The notes beneath the pieces were generated by a model, which had not been told where the DNA came from, searched no databases, and was given only the letters and a program-made list of their open reading frames with translations. From Liolophura sinensis (lineage: Eukaryota > Mollusca > Polyplacophora > Chitonida > Chitonidae), in NCBI RefSeq assembly GCF_032854445.1, contig NW_027018337.1:1-38916 (forward strand): a DNA stretch of 38,916 nucleotides, given 5' to 3'. Position numbers and translations under genes: made by a program. Shown piece by piece: positions 9,872-21,076 of the stretch. The first letter of the stretch is position 1; each line of letters begins with the position of its first letter.

Positions 9872-10420
9872 TGGCAAAAGATGCGGAATTGAGCCAGGCA
9901 TCGGCAGCTGTTGAAAAATTGCAAATTTCCCTGGTTTCCATGGAGTAAGAGCCGTTGCTGGGCACGTGATTATGACATAAATGATAATTCAGTTGTCACA
10001 ACAGCCAAAAGTATTGGTCGGAGAGCAACGCGGTTTGCACCATTCGATTTCTCGTCACAAGATATGTCGGATTAGCCTCTTACCAGCAGCACTGGAACAG
10101 TTTTTTCACTTTTGCATTTTTGCCTGGTCTTTTTGTTAATTGAAATCGGCTACACTGTACTCTGTACAATCGCGACTGGTCATTACTATATTTAACTTTT
10201 GACTATAAGTTATGTGCCCTTCGGTAGCCCAGAAGACGTCAAATCTTTGGGCTAAGCCCATTTAACTCACCCAACAATTGCCTTACTTCTAAGTGCAAGA
10301 CAATCTCAATGTCTTTATCTACGTGTAGAAAAACCAGACCATTTGTACATAAAAAACACAAGGTACTTGATACAGTCTGCTGTAAAAAGTACAACTAAAC
10401 ACTCACCCACATTTATAAGG
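9872..10420 (+). repeat. Monomer 19
   Basis: The head reads GTGGCAAAAG with GAGCC. This combines a CATTTATAAGG box upstream with a GTTGAAAAATTG body, normally separate. Private ATGATAATTC and ATATTTAAC. Confidence 0.95.
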
Positions 10421-10969
10421 TGCCAAAAGATGCGGAATTGGGCCAGGCATCGGCAGCTGTTAAAAAATTGCAAATATCCCTGGTTTACATGGAGTAAGAG
10501 CCGTTGCTGGGCACGTGATTATGACATAAATGATCATTCAATTGTCACAACAGCCAAAAGTATTGGTCGGAGAGCAACGCGGTTTGCACCATTCGATTTC
10601 TCGTCACAAGATATGTCGGATTAGCCTCTTACCAGCAGCACTGGAACAATTTTTCCAATTTTGCATTTTTGCCTGGTCTTTTTTTTAATTGAAATCGGCT
10701 ACACTGTACTATGTACCATCGCGACTGGTCATTACTATATTCAACTTTTGACTATAAGTTATGTGCCCTTCGGTAGCCCAGAAGACGTCAAATCTTTTTG
10801 CTAAGCCCATTTAACTCACCCAGCAATTGCCTTACTTCTAAGTCGAAGACAATCTCAATGTCTTTATCTACATGTAGAAAAACCACACCATTTGAACATG
10901 AAAAACACAAGGTACTTGATACAGTCTGCTGTAAAAAGTACAACTGAACACTGACCCACTTCAGTAAGG
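10421..10969 (+). repeat. Monomer 20
   Basis: GGGCC head, TTTACATGG, a T run lengthened by C to T before AATTG, cassette tail. Nearly or fully identical to monomer 23. Confidence 0.95.
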
Positions 10970-11518
10970 TGCCAAAAGATTCGGAATTGAGCCAGGCATC
11001 GGCAGCTGTTGACAAATTGCAAATTTCCCTGGTTTCCATGGAGTAAGAGCCGTTGCTGGCCACGTGATTATGACATCAATGATCATTCAATTGTCGCTAC
11101 AGCCAAAAGTATTGGTCGGAGAGCAACGCGGTTTGCACCATTCGATTTCTCGTCACAAAATACGTCGGATTAGCCCCTTACCAGCAGCACTGGAACAGTT
11201 TTTCCACTTTTGCATTTTTGCCTGGTCTTTTTGTTAATTGAAATCGGCTACACTGTACTCTGTACAATCGCGACTGGTCATTACTATATTCAACTTTTGA
11301 CTATAAGTTATGTGCCCTTCGGTAGCCCAGAAGACCTGAAATCTTTGGGCTAAGCCCATTTAACTCACCCAGCAATTGCCTTACTTCTAAGTGCAAGACA
11401 ATCTCAATGTCTTTATCTACGTGTAGAAAAACCACACCATTTGTACGTGAAAAACACAAGGTACTTGATACAGTCTGCTGTAAAAAGTACAACTTAACAC
11501 TGACCCACTTCAGTAAGG
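10970..11518 (+). repeat. Monomer 21 (GATTCGG)
   Basis: GATTCGG head, GGCCACGTG, CCCCTTACC, GTGCAAG, TTGTACGTG, ACTTAACACTG. Matches monomer 24 up to TACGTG/TACATG. Confidence 0.95.
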
Positions 11519-12067
11519 TGCCAAAAGATGCGGAATTGAGCCAGGCATCGGCAGCTGTTGAAAAATTGCAAATTTCCCTGGTTTCCATGGAGTAAGAGCC
11601 GTTGCTGGGCACGTGATTATGACATAAATGATCATTCAGTTGTCACAACAGCCAAAAGTATTGGTCGGAGAGCAACGCGGTTTGCACCATTCGATTTCTC
11701 GTCACAAGATATGTGGGATTAGCCTCTTACCAGCAGCACTGGAACAGTTTTTTCACTTTTGCATTTTTGCCTGGTCTTTTTGTTAATTGAAATCGGCTAC
11801 ACTGTACTCTGTACAATCGCGACTGGTCATTACTATATTCAACTTTTGACTATAAGTTATGTGCCCTTCGGTAGCCCAGAAGACGTCAAATCTTTGGGCT
11901 AAGCCCATTTAACTCACCCAACAATTGCCTTACTTCTAAGTCCAAGACAATCTCAATGTCTTTATCTACGTGTAGAAAAACCAGACCATTTGTACATAAA
12001 AAACACAAGGTACTTGATACAGTCTGCTGTAAAAAGTACAACTAAACACTCACCCACATTTATAAGG
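11519..12067 (+). repeat. Monomer 22
   Basis: GAGCC head, CAGTTGTCACAAC, private GATATGTGGG, CCAACAATTGCC, CCAGACC. Slot 1 of the left 3-mer. Confidence 0.95.
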
Positions 12068-12616
12068 TGCCAAAAGATGCGGAATTGGGCCAGGCATCGG
12101 CAGCTGTTAAAAAATTGCAAATATCCCTGGTTTACATGGAGTAAGAGCCGTTGCTGGGCACGTGATTATGACATAAATGATCATTCAATTGTCACAACAG
12201 CCAAAAGTATTGGTCGGAGAGCAACGCGGTTTGCACCATTCGATTTCTCGTCACAAGATATGTCGGATTAGCCTCTTACCAGCAGCACTGGAACAATTTT
12301 TCCAATTTTGCATTTTTGCCTGGTCTTTTTTTTAATTGAAATCGGCTACACTGTACTATGTACCATCGCGACTGGTCATTACTATATTCAACTTTTGACT
12401 ATAAGTTATGTGCCCTTCGGTAGCCCAGAAGACGTCAAATCTTTTTGCTAAGCCCATTTAACTCACCCAGCAATTGCCTTACTTCTAAGTCGAAGACAAT
12501 CTCAATGTCTTTATCTACATGTAGAAAAACCACACCATTTGAACATGAAAAACACAAGGTACTTGATACAGTCTGCTGTAAAAAGTACAACTGAACACTG
12601 ACCCACTTCAGTAAGG
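12068..12616 (+). repeat. Monomer 23
   Basis: GGGCC head, TTTACATGG, lengthened T run, CTACATGTAG, cassette tail. Slot 2 of the left 3-mer. Confidence 0.95.
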
Positions 12617-13165
12617 TGCCAAAAGATTCGGAATTGAGCCAGGCATCGGCAGCTGTTGACAAATTGCAAATTTCCCTGGTTTCCATGGAGTAAGAGCCGT
12701 TGCTGGCCACGTGATTATGACATCAATGATCATTCAATTGTCGCTACAGCCAAAAGTATTGGTCGGAGAGCAACGCGGTTTGCACCATTCGATTTCTCGT
12801 CACAAAATACGTCGGATTAGCCCCTTACCAGCAGCACTGGAACAGTTTTTCCACTTTTGCATTTTTGCCTGGTCTTTTTGTTAATTGAAATCGGCTACAC
12901 TGTACTCTGTACAATCGCGACTGGTCATTACTATATTCAACTTTTGACTATAAGTTATGTGCCCTTCGGTAGCCCAGAAGACCTGAAATCTTTGGGCTAA
13001 GCCCATTTAACTCACCCAGCAATTGCCTTACTTCTAAGTGCAAGACAATCTCAATGTCTTTATCTACGTGTAGAAAAACCACACCATTTGTACATGAAAA
13101 ACACAAGGTACTTGATACAGTCTGCTGTAAAAAGTACAACTAAACACTGACCCACATTTATAAGG
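12617..13165 (+). repeat. Monomer 24 (GATTCGG)
   Basis: GATTCGG head, GGCCACGTG; the tail differs from monomer 21 with TTGTACATG and ACTAAACACTG before a CATTTATAAGG box. Confidence 0.95.
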
Positions 13166-13714
13166 TGGCAAAAGATGCGGAATTGGGCCAGGCATCGGCA
13201 GCTGTTAAAAAATTGCAAATATCCCTGGTTTACATGGAGTAAGAGCCGTTGCTGGGCACGTGATTATGACATCAATGATCATTCAATTGTCGCTACAGCC
13301 AAAAGCATTGGTCGGAGAGCAACGCGGTTTGCACCGTTCGATTTCTCGTTACAAAATACGTCGGATTAGCCTCTTACCAGCAGCACTGGAACAGTTTTTC
13401 CACTTTTGCATTTTTGCCTGGTCTTTTTGTTAATTGAAATCGGCTACACTGTACTCTGTACAATCGCGACTGGTCAGTACTATATTCAACTTTTGACTAT
13501 AAGTTATGTGCCCTTCGGTAGCCCAGAAGACCTGAAATCTTTGGGCCAAGCCCATTTAACTCACCCAGCAATTGCCTTACTTCTAAGTGCAAGACAATCT
13601 CAATGTCTTTATCTACGTGTAGAAAAACCACACCATTTGTACGTGAAAAACACAAGGTACTTGATACAGTCTGCTGTAAAAAGTACAACTGAACACTGAC
13701 CCACTTCAGTAAGA
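13166..13714 (+). repeat. Monomer 25
   Basis: The head shows GTGGC with GGGCC and TTTACATGG. Private AAAGCATTGG, CACCGTTCG and GGTCAGTAC. The tail switches to TTGGGCCAAG. Confidence 0.95.
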
Positions 13715-14263
13715 TGCTAAAAGATGCGGAATTGAGCCAGGCATCGGCAGCTGTTGAAAAATTGCAAATTTCCCTGGTTTCCATGGAGTAAGAGCCGTTG
13801 GTGTGCACGTGATTATGACATAAATGATCATTCAATTGTTACTACAGGCAAAAGTATTGGTCGGAGAGCAACGCGGTTTGCACCATTTGATTTGTCGTCA
13901 CAAAATACGTCGGATTAGCCTCTTACCAGCAGCACTGGAACAGTTTTTCCACTTTTGCATTTTTGCCTGGTCTTTTTGTTAATTGAAACCGGCTACACTG
14001 TACTCTGTACAATCGCGACTGGTCATTACTATATTCAACTTTTGACTATAAGTTATGTGCCCTTCGGTAGCCCAGAAGACCTGAAATCTTTGGGCCAAGC
14101 CCATTTAACTCACCCAGCAATTGTCTTACTTCTAAGTCCAAGACAATCTCAATGTCTTTATCTACGTGTAGAAAAACCAGACCATTTGTACATAAAAAAC
14201 ACAAGGTACTTGATACAGTCTGCTGTAAAAAGTACAACTGAACACTGACCCACATTTATAAGG
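13715..14263 (+). repeat. Monomer 26
   Basis: Head AGATGCTAAAAG, GTTGGTGTGCACGTG, TTACTACAGGC, CATTTGATTTG. The tail has CAATTGTC, a variant otherwise typical of the right domain. Confidence 0.95.
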
Positions 14264-14812
14264 TGCCAAAAGATGCGGAATTGGGCCAGGCATCGGCAGC
14301 TGTTAAAAAATTGCAAATATCCCTGGTTTCCATGGAGTAAGAGCCGTTGCTGGGCACGTGATTATGACATCAATGGTCATTGAATTGTCGCTACAGCCAA
14401 AAGTATTGGTCGGAGAGCAACGCGGTTTGCACCATTCGATTTCTCGTCACAAAATACGTCGGATTAGCCTCTTACCAGCAGCACTGGAACAATTTTTTCA
14501 ATTTTGCATTTTTGCCTGGTCTTTTTCTTAATTGAAATCGGCTACACTGTACTATGTACCATCGCGACTGGTCATTACTATATTCAACTTTTGACTATAA
14601 GTTATGTGCCCTTCGGTAGCCCAGAAGACGTCAAATCTTTGGGCTAAGCCCATTTAACTCACCCAGCAATTGCCTTACTTCTAAGTCCAAGACAATCTCA
14701 ATGTCTTTATCTACGTGTAGAAAAACCAGACCATTTGTACGTGAAAAACACAAGGTACTTGATACAGTCTGCTGTAAAAAGTTCAACTGAACACTGACCC
14801 ACTTCAGTAAGG
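14264..14812 (+). repeat. Monomer 27
   Basis: GGGCC head, private AATGGTCATT, CAATTTTTTCAA. Tail CCAGACC with GTTCAACTGAAC, as in monomer 4. Confidence 0.95.
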
Positions 14813-15363
14813 TGCCAAAAGATGCGGAATTGAGCCAGGCATCGGCAGCTGTTAAAAAATTGCAAATATCCCTGGTTTCCATGGAGTAAGAGCCGTTGCT
14901 GGGCACGTGATTATGACATAAATGATCATTCAATTGTCGCTACAGCCAAAAGTGTTGGTCGGAGAGCAACGCGGTTTGCACCATTCGATTTCTCGTCAAA
15001 AAATACGTCGGATTAGCCTCTTACCAGCAGCACTGGAACAGTTTTTCCACTTTTGCATTTTTGCCTGCTCTTTTTGTTAATTGAATTCGGCTACACTGTA
15101 CTCTGTACAATCGCCACTGGTCATTACTATATTCAACTTTTGACTATAAGTTATGTGCCCCTTCGGTAGCCCAGAAGACCTGAAATCTTTGGGCTAAGCC
15201 CATTTAACACACCCAGCAATTGCCTTACTTCTAAGTGCAAGACAATCTCAATGTCTTCATCTACGTGTAGAAAAACCACACCATTTGTACGTGAAAAAAA
15301 ACAAGGTACTTGATACAGTCTGCTGTAAAAAGTACAACTGAACACTGACCCACTTCAGTAAGG
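14813..15363 (+). repeat. Monomer 28
   Basis: GAGCC with GTTAAAAAATTG, AAAGTGTTGG, TCAAAAAATACG, GAATTCGG as in monomer 5. Private TGCCTGCTC, TCGCCACTGG and AACACACCC. Confidence 0.95.
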
Positions 15364-15912
15364 TGCCAAAAGATGCGGAATTGAGCCAGGCATCGGCAGC
15401 TGTTGAAAAATTGCAAATTTCCCTGGTTTCCATGGAGTAAGAGCCGTTGCTGGGCACGTGATTATGACATAAATGATCATTCAATTGTCACAACAGCATA
15501 AAGTATTGGTCGGAGAGCAACGCGGTTTGCACCATTCGATTTCTCGTCACAAGATATGTCGGATTAGCCTCTTGCCAGCAGCACTGGAACAATTTTTCCA
15601 ATTGTGCATTTTTGCCTGGTCTTTTTCTTAATTGAAATCGGCTACACTGTACTATGTACCATCGCGACTGGTCATTACTATATTCAACTTTTGACTATAA
15701 GTTATGTGCCGTTCGGTAGCCCAGAAGACGTCAAATCTTTTTGCTAAGCCCATTTAACTCACCCAGCAATTGCCTTACTTCTAAGTCCAAGACAATCTCA
15801 ATGTCTTCATCTACGTATAGAAAAACCACACCATTTGAACAAGAAAAACACAAGGTACTTGATACAGTCTGCTGTAAAAAGTACAACTGAACACTGACCC
15901 ACTTCAGTAAGG
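15364..15912 (+). repeat. Monomer 29
   Basis: GAGCC head, private ACAGCATAAAG, ACAAGATATG, ATTGTGCATT; cassette tail with private CTACGTATAG and TTGAACAAG. Confidence 0.95.
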
Positions 15913-16145
15913 TGCCAAAAGATTCGGAATTGAGCCAGGCATCGGCAGCTGTTGACAAATTGCAAATTTCCCTGGTTTCCATGGAGTAAGAGCCGTTGCT
16001 GGCCACATGAGTATTACATCAATGATCATTCAATTGTCTTTATCTACGTGTAGAAAAACCAGATTATATGTACATAAACAACACAAGGTACTTGATACAG
16101 TCTGCTGTAAAAAGTACAACTGAACACTGACCCACATTTATAAGG
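15913..16145 (+). repeat. Monomer 30 (233 bp, internally deleted)
   Basis: GATTCGG head and GTTGACAAATTG as expected, then a jump at about 16,038 to the TTTATCTACGTG tail. Last GATTCGG cassette in order; the head reappears once at 21,626 in a mosaic. Confidence 0.95.
16031..16042 (+). other. 316-bp deletion junction inside monomer 30
   Basis: CAATTGTC, normally followed by ACTACAGCC or GCTACAGCC, runs directly into TTTATCTACGTG, normally preceded by CAATGTC. Monomer position 126 is joined to position 443. The two ends share TGTC, and nearly CAATTGTC/CAATGTC, so short homology could have guided the event. Nearby bases are also unusual (GAGTATTAC before, CCAGATTATATG after). Confidence 0.9.
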
Positions 16146-16696
16146 TGCCAAAAGATGCGGAATTGGGCCAGGCATCGGCAGCTGTTGAAAAATTGCAAAT
16201 TTTCCCTGGTTTCCATGGAGTAAGAGCCGTTGCTGGGCACGTGATTATGACATCAATGATCATTCAATTGTCACTACAGCCAAAAGTATTGGTCGGAGAG
16301 CAACGCGGTTTGCACCATTCGATTTCTCGTCACAAAATACGTCGGATTAGCCTCTTACCTGCAGCACTGGAACAGTTTTTCCACTTTTTCGTTTTTGCCT
16401 GGTCTTTTTGTTAATTGAAATCGGCTACACTGTACTCTGTACAATCGCTACTGGTCATTACTATATTCAACTTTTGACTATATGTTATGTGCCCTTCGGT
16501 AGCCCAGAAGACGTCAAATCTTTGGGCTAAGCCCATTTAACTCACCCAGCAATTGCCTTACTTCTAAGTGCAAGGCAATCTCAATGTCTTTATCTACGTG
16601 TAGAAAAACCAGACCATTTGTACATAAAAAACACAAATTACTTGATACAGTCCTGCTGTAAAAAGTACAACTGACCACAGACCCACATGAATAAGG
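16146..16696 (+). repeat. Monomer 31
   Basis: GGGCC head joined to GTTGAAAAATTG; CTTACCTGCAGC, CTTTTTCGTTTTTG, AATCGCTACTGG, CTATATGTTATG. Ends GACCACAGACCC with CATGAATAAGG. Confidence 0.95.
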
Positions 16697-17244
16697 TGCC
16701 AAAAGATGCGGAATTGAGCCAGGTATCGGCAGCTGTTGAAAAATTGCAAACTCCTTGGTTTTCCATGGAGTAAGAGCCGTTGCTGGGCACGTGATTATGA
16801 CATAAATTATCATTCAATTGTCACTACAGGCAAATGTATTGGTCGGATAGCAACGCGGATTGCACCATTCGATTTCTCGTCACAAAATACGTCGGATTAG
16901 CCTTTTACTAGTAGCACTGGGACAGTTTTCCAATTTTGCATTTTTGCCTGGTCTTTTTGTTAATTGAAACCGGCTACACTGTACTCTGTACAATCGCGAC
17001 TGGTCATTACTATATTCAACTTTTGACTATAAGTTATGTGCCCTTCGGTAGCCCAGAAGACGTCAAATCTTTGGGCTAAGCCCATTTAACTCACTTAGCA
17101 ATTGCCTTAGTTCTAAGTCCAAGAAAATCTCAATGTCTTTATCTACGTGTAGAAAAACCAGACCAATTGTACATAAAAAACACAAGGTACTTGATACAGT
17201 CTGCTGTAAAAAGTACAACTGACCACAGACCCACATGAATAAGG
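16697..17244 (+). repeat. Monomer 32
   Basis: GAGCC with AGGTATCGG, AACTCCTTGG, CGGATAGC, GCGGATTGC, CTAGTAGC. Many private changes. Ends with CATGAATAAGG. Confidence 0.95.
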
Positions 17245-17790
17245 TGCAAAAAGATGCGGAATTGAGCCAGGTATCGGCAGCTGTTGAAAAATTGCAAATT
17301 TCCCTGGTTTCCATGGAGTAAGAGCCGTTGCTGGGCACGTGATTATGACATAAATGATCATTCAATTGTCACTACAGCCATAAGTATTGGTCGGAGAGCA
17401 ACGCGGATTGCACCATTCGATTTCTCGTCACAAAATACGTCGGATTAGCCTCTTATCAGCAGCACTGGAACAATTTTTCCACTTTTGCATTTTTGCCTGG
17501 TCTTTTTGTAATTGAAACCGGCTACACTGTACTCTGTACAATCGCGACTGGTCATTACTATATTCAACTTTTGACTATAAGTTATGTGCCCTTCGGTAGC
17601 CCAGAAGACGTCAGTCTTTGGGCTAAGCCCATTTAACTCAACCAGCAATTGCCTTACTTCTAAGTCCAAGACAATCTCAATGTCTTATCTACGTGTAGAA
17701 AAACCACACCATTTGTACATAAAAAACACAAGGTACTTGATACAGTCTGCTGTAAAAAGTACAACTGAACACTGACCCACTTCAGTAAGG
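17245..17790 (+). repeat. Monomer 33
   Basis: Head GTGCAAAAAG, AGGTATCGG, GCGGATTGC, CTTATCAGC, TTGTAATTG (two bases lost), GACGTCAGTC, CTCAACCAGC, GTCTTATC. Confidence 0.95.
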
Positions 17791-18336
17791 TGCCAAAAGA
17801 TGCGGAATTGAGCCAGACATCGGCAGCTGTTGAAAAATTGCAAATTTCCCTGGTTTCCATGGAGTAAGAGCCGTTGCTGGGCACGTGATTATGACATAAA
17901 TGATCATTCAAATGTCACTACAGGCAAATGTATTAGTCCGAGAGCAACGCGGATTGCACCATTCGATTTCTCGTCACAAAATACGTCGGATAGCTTCTTA
18001 CCAGCAGCAACTGGAACAGTTTTTCCACTTTTGCATTTTTACCTGGTCTTTTTGTTAATTGAAATCGGCTACAACTGTACTCTGTACAATCGCGACTGGT
18101 CATTACTATATTCAACTTTTGATTATAAGTTATGTGCCCTTCGGTAGCCCAGAAGACCTGAAATCTTTGGGCTAAGCCATTTAACTCACCCAGCAATTGC
18201 CTTACTTCTAAGTGCAGACAATCTCAATGTCTTTATCTACGTGTAGAAAAACATACCAATTGTACATGAAAAACACAAGGTACTTGATACAGTCTGCTGT
18301 AAAAAGTACACTGAACACTGACCCACTTCAGTAAGG
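17791..18336 (+). repeat. Monomer 34
   Basis: AGACATCGG, TTAGTCCG, CGGATAGCTTC, CAGCAACTGG, GATTATAAG, GCTAAGCCATTT, GTGCAGAC, CATACCAATTG. Scattered one-base indels. Confidence 0.95.
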
Positions 18337-18882
18337 TGCCAAAAGAGGCGGAATGAGCCAGGCATCGGTAGCTGTTGAAAATTGCAAATTTCCCTGGTTT
18401 CCATGGAGTAAGAGCCGTTGCTGGGCACGTGATTATGACATAAATGATCATTCAATTGTCACTACAGGCAAAAGTATTGGTCGGAGAGCAACGCGGTTTG
18501 CACATTCGATTTGTCGTCACAAAATACGTCGAATTAGCCTCTTACCAGCAGCACTGGAACAGTTTTTTTCACTTTTGCATTTTTACCTGGTCTTTTTGTT
18601 AATTGAAATCGGCTACACTGTACTTTGTACAATCGCGACTGGTCATTACTATATTCAAGTTTTGACTATAAGTTATGTGCCTTTCGGTAGCCCAGAAGAC
18701 GTCAAATCTTTGGGCTAAGCCCATTTAACTCACCCAGCAATTGCCTTACTTCTAAGTCCAAGACAATCTCAATGTCTTTATCTACGTGTAGAAAAACCAG
18801 ACCATTTGTACATAAAAAAACAAGGTACTTGATACAGTCTGCTGTAAAAAGTACAACTGACCACAGACCCACATGAATAAGG
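18337..18882 (+). repeat. Monomer 35
   Basis: GAGGCGGAATGAGCC, GTTGAAAATTG, TTTGCACATTCG, CGAATTAGCC, CAAGTTTTGAC, GCCTTTCGG. Ends with CATGAATAAGG. Confidence 0.95.
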
Positions 18883-19432
18883 TGCCAAAAGATGCGGAAT
18901 TGGGCCAGGCATCGGCAGCTGTTGAAAAATTGCAAAATTTTCCTGGTTTCCATGGAGTAAGAGCCGTTGCTGGGCACGTGATTATGACATAAATGATCAT
19001 TCAATTGTCGCTACAGCCAAAAGTATTGGTCGGAGAGCAACGCGGTTTGCACCATTCGATTTCTCGTCACAAAATACGTCGGATTAGCCTCTTACCAGCA
19101 GCACTGGAACAGTTTTTCCACTTTTGCATTTTTGCCTGGTCTTTTTGTTAATGAAATCGGCTACACTGTTGTCTGTACAATCGCGACTGGTCATTACTAT
19201 ATTCAACTTTTGACTATAAGTTATGTGGCCCTTCGGTAGCCCAGAAGACCTGAAATCTTTTGGGCTAAGCCCATTTAACTCACCCAGCAATTGCCTTACT
19301 TCTAAGTGCAAGACAATCTCAATGTCTTCATCTACGTGTAGAAAAACCACACCATTTGAACATGAAAAAACAAGGTACTTGATACAGTCTGCTGTAAAAA
19401 GTACAACTGAACACTGACCCACTTCAGTAAGG
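18883..19432 (+). repeat. Monomer 36
   Basis: GGGCC joined to GTTGAAAAATTG; TTAATGAAATC, CTGTTGTCTG, GTGGCCCTTC. Tail TTGAACATG but without a following GATTCGG head. Confidence 0.95.
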
Positions 19433-19975
19433 TGCTAAAAGATGCGGAATTGAGCCAGGCATCGGCAGCTGTTGAAAAATTGCAAGTTTCCCTGGTTTCC
19501 ATGGAGTAAGGGCCGTTGCTGTGCACGTGATTATGACTTAAATGATCATTCAATTGTCACTACAGGCAAAAGTTTTGGTCGGAGAGCACACGGTTTGCAC
19601 CATTCGATTTCTCGTCACAAAATACGTCGGATTAGCCTCTTACCAGCAGCACTGATCAGTTTTTCCACTTTTGCATTTTTACCTGGTCTTTTAGTTAATT
19701 GAAATCGGCTACACTGTACTCTGTACAATCGCGACTGGTCATTACTATATTCAACTTTTGACTATAAGTTATGTGCCCTTCGGTAGCCCAGAAAAGGTCA
19801 AATCTTTGGGCTAAGCCCATTTAACTCACCCAGCAATTGCCTTACTTCTAAGTCCAAGACAATCTCAATGTCTTTATCTACGTGTAGAAAAACCACACCA
19901 TTTGTACATGAAAAACACAAGGTACTTGATACAGTCTGCTTGTAAAAAGTACAACTGAACACTGATTCAGTAAGG
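19433..19975 (+). repeat. Monomer 37 (543 bp)
   Basis: Head GTGCTAAAAG like monomer 26; GCACTGATCAG, GAGCACACGG, GAAAAGGTC, GCTTGTAAAAAG. ACTGATTCAG lacks about six bases of GACCCACTTCAG. Confidence 0.95.
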
Positions 19976-20523
19976 TGCCAAAAGATGCGGAATTGAGCCA
20001 GGCATCGGCAGCTGTTGACAAATTGCAAATTTCCCTGGTTTCCATGGAGTAAGAGCCGTTGGTACGCACGTGATTATGGCATAAATGATCATTCAATTGT
20101 CACAACAGCCAAAAGTATTGGTCGGAGAGCAACGCGTATTGCACCATTCGATTTCTCGTCACAAAATACGTCGGATTAGCCTCTTACTAGTAGCACTGGA
20201 ACAATTTTTCCACTTTTGCATTTTTGCCTGGTCTTTTTGTTAATTGAAACCGGCTACACTGTACTCTGTACAATCGCGACTGGTCATTACTATATTCAAC
20301 TTTTGACTATAAGTTATGTGCCCTTCGGTAGCCCAGAAGATGTCAAATCTTTGGCTAAGCCCATTTAACTCACCCAGCAATTGTCTTACTTCTAAGTCCA
20401 AGACAATCTCAATGTCTTTATCTACGTGTAGAAAAACCACACCATTTGTACATAAAAAACACAAGGTACTTGATACAGTCTGCTGTAAAAAGTACAACTA
20501 AACACTGACCCACATTTATAAGG
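19976..20523 (+). repeat. Monomer 38
   Basis: GAGCC with GTTGACAAATTG but no GATTCGG (mosaic); GTTGGTACGCACG, CGCGTATTGC, CTAGTAGC, GAAGATGTC, TTTGGCTAAG. Confidence 0.95.
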
Positions 20524-21076
20524 TGCCAAAAGATGTAGAATTGGGCCAGGCATCGGCAGCTGTTAAAAAATTGCAAATATCCATGGTTTCCATGGAGTAA
20601 GAGCCGTTGCTGGGCACGTGATTATGACATCAATGATCATTCAATTGTCGCTACAGCCAAAAGTATTGGTCGGAGAGCAACGCGGTTTGCACCATTCGAT
20701 TTCTCGTCACAAAATACGTCGGGATTAGCCTCTTACCAGCAGCACTGGAACAGTTTTTCCACTTTGCATTTTTGCCTGGTCTTTTTGTTTAATTGAAATC
20801 GGCTACACTGTACTCTGTACAATCGTCGACTGGTCATTACTATATTCAACTTTTGACTATAAGTTTATGTGCCCTTCGGTAGCCCAGAAGACCTGAAATC
20901 TTTGGGCTAAGCCCATTTAACTCACCCAGCAATTGCCTTACTTCTAAGTCCAAGACAATCTCAATGTCTTTATCTACGTGTAGAAAAACCACACCATTTT
21001 GTACGTGAAAAACACAAGGTACTTGATACAGTCTGCTGTAAAAAGTACAACTGAACACTGACCCACTTCAGTAAGG
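20524..21076 (+). repeat. Monomer 39 (553 bp)
   Basis: GATGTAGAATTGGG, TCCATGGTTTCCATGG. Insertions include CGTCGGGATT, TGTTTAATT, AATCGTCGAC, AAGTTTATG and CCATTTTGTAC. Confidence 0.95.

Larger units (their letters stand above)
7127..13165 (+). repeat. Higher-order repeat, 3 monomers (1,647 bp), three copies plus two extra monomers
   Basis: Order A-G-T (GAGCC head with CAGTTGTCACAAC; GGGCC head with TTTACATGG; GATTCGG head) occurs as monomers 14-16, 19-21 and 22-24. Monomers 17-18 lie between the first two copies and resemble the 12-13 pair. Copies two and three share private variants such as CCAACAATTGCC (about 10,271 and 11,920) and a longer T run (about 10,680 and 12,326). By eye the 1,647-bp lag shows no mismatch from about 10,295 to 11,446. 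Confidence 0.85.
1..15912 (+). repeat. Left array domain (monomers 1-29), GATTCGG-bearing
   Basis: Monomers here are mainly 549 bp; from 6,029 to 14,812 nearly every interval is exactly 549. A linked cassette recurs: TTTTTGCTAAGCCC and TTGAACATG in one monomer followed by GATTCGG, GTTGACAAATTG and GCTGGCCAC in the next. It occurs with heads at 1096, 4377, 6578, 8225, 9323, 10970 and 12617, and once more at 15,913 in the deleted copy. Right-domain markers such as GATTTGGG and TTGCACATA are absent. Confidence 0.85.

Noticed and set aside
11461-11480. 5S rDNA array, suggested by unit length and GGTACTTGATAC
   Set aside because: The 5S internal control region is otherwise missing; no other 5S segment is found in the monomer.
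16145-16414. Possible gene in the only rearranged region
   Set aside because: The 89-codon frame there is the same repeat read in a shifted frame after a local T insertion.
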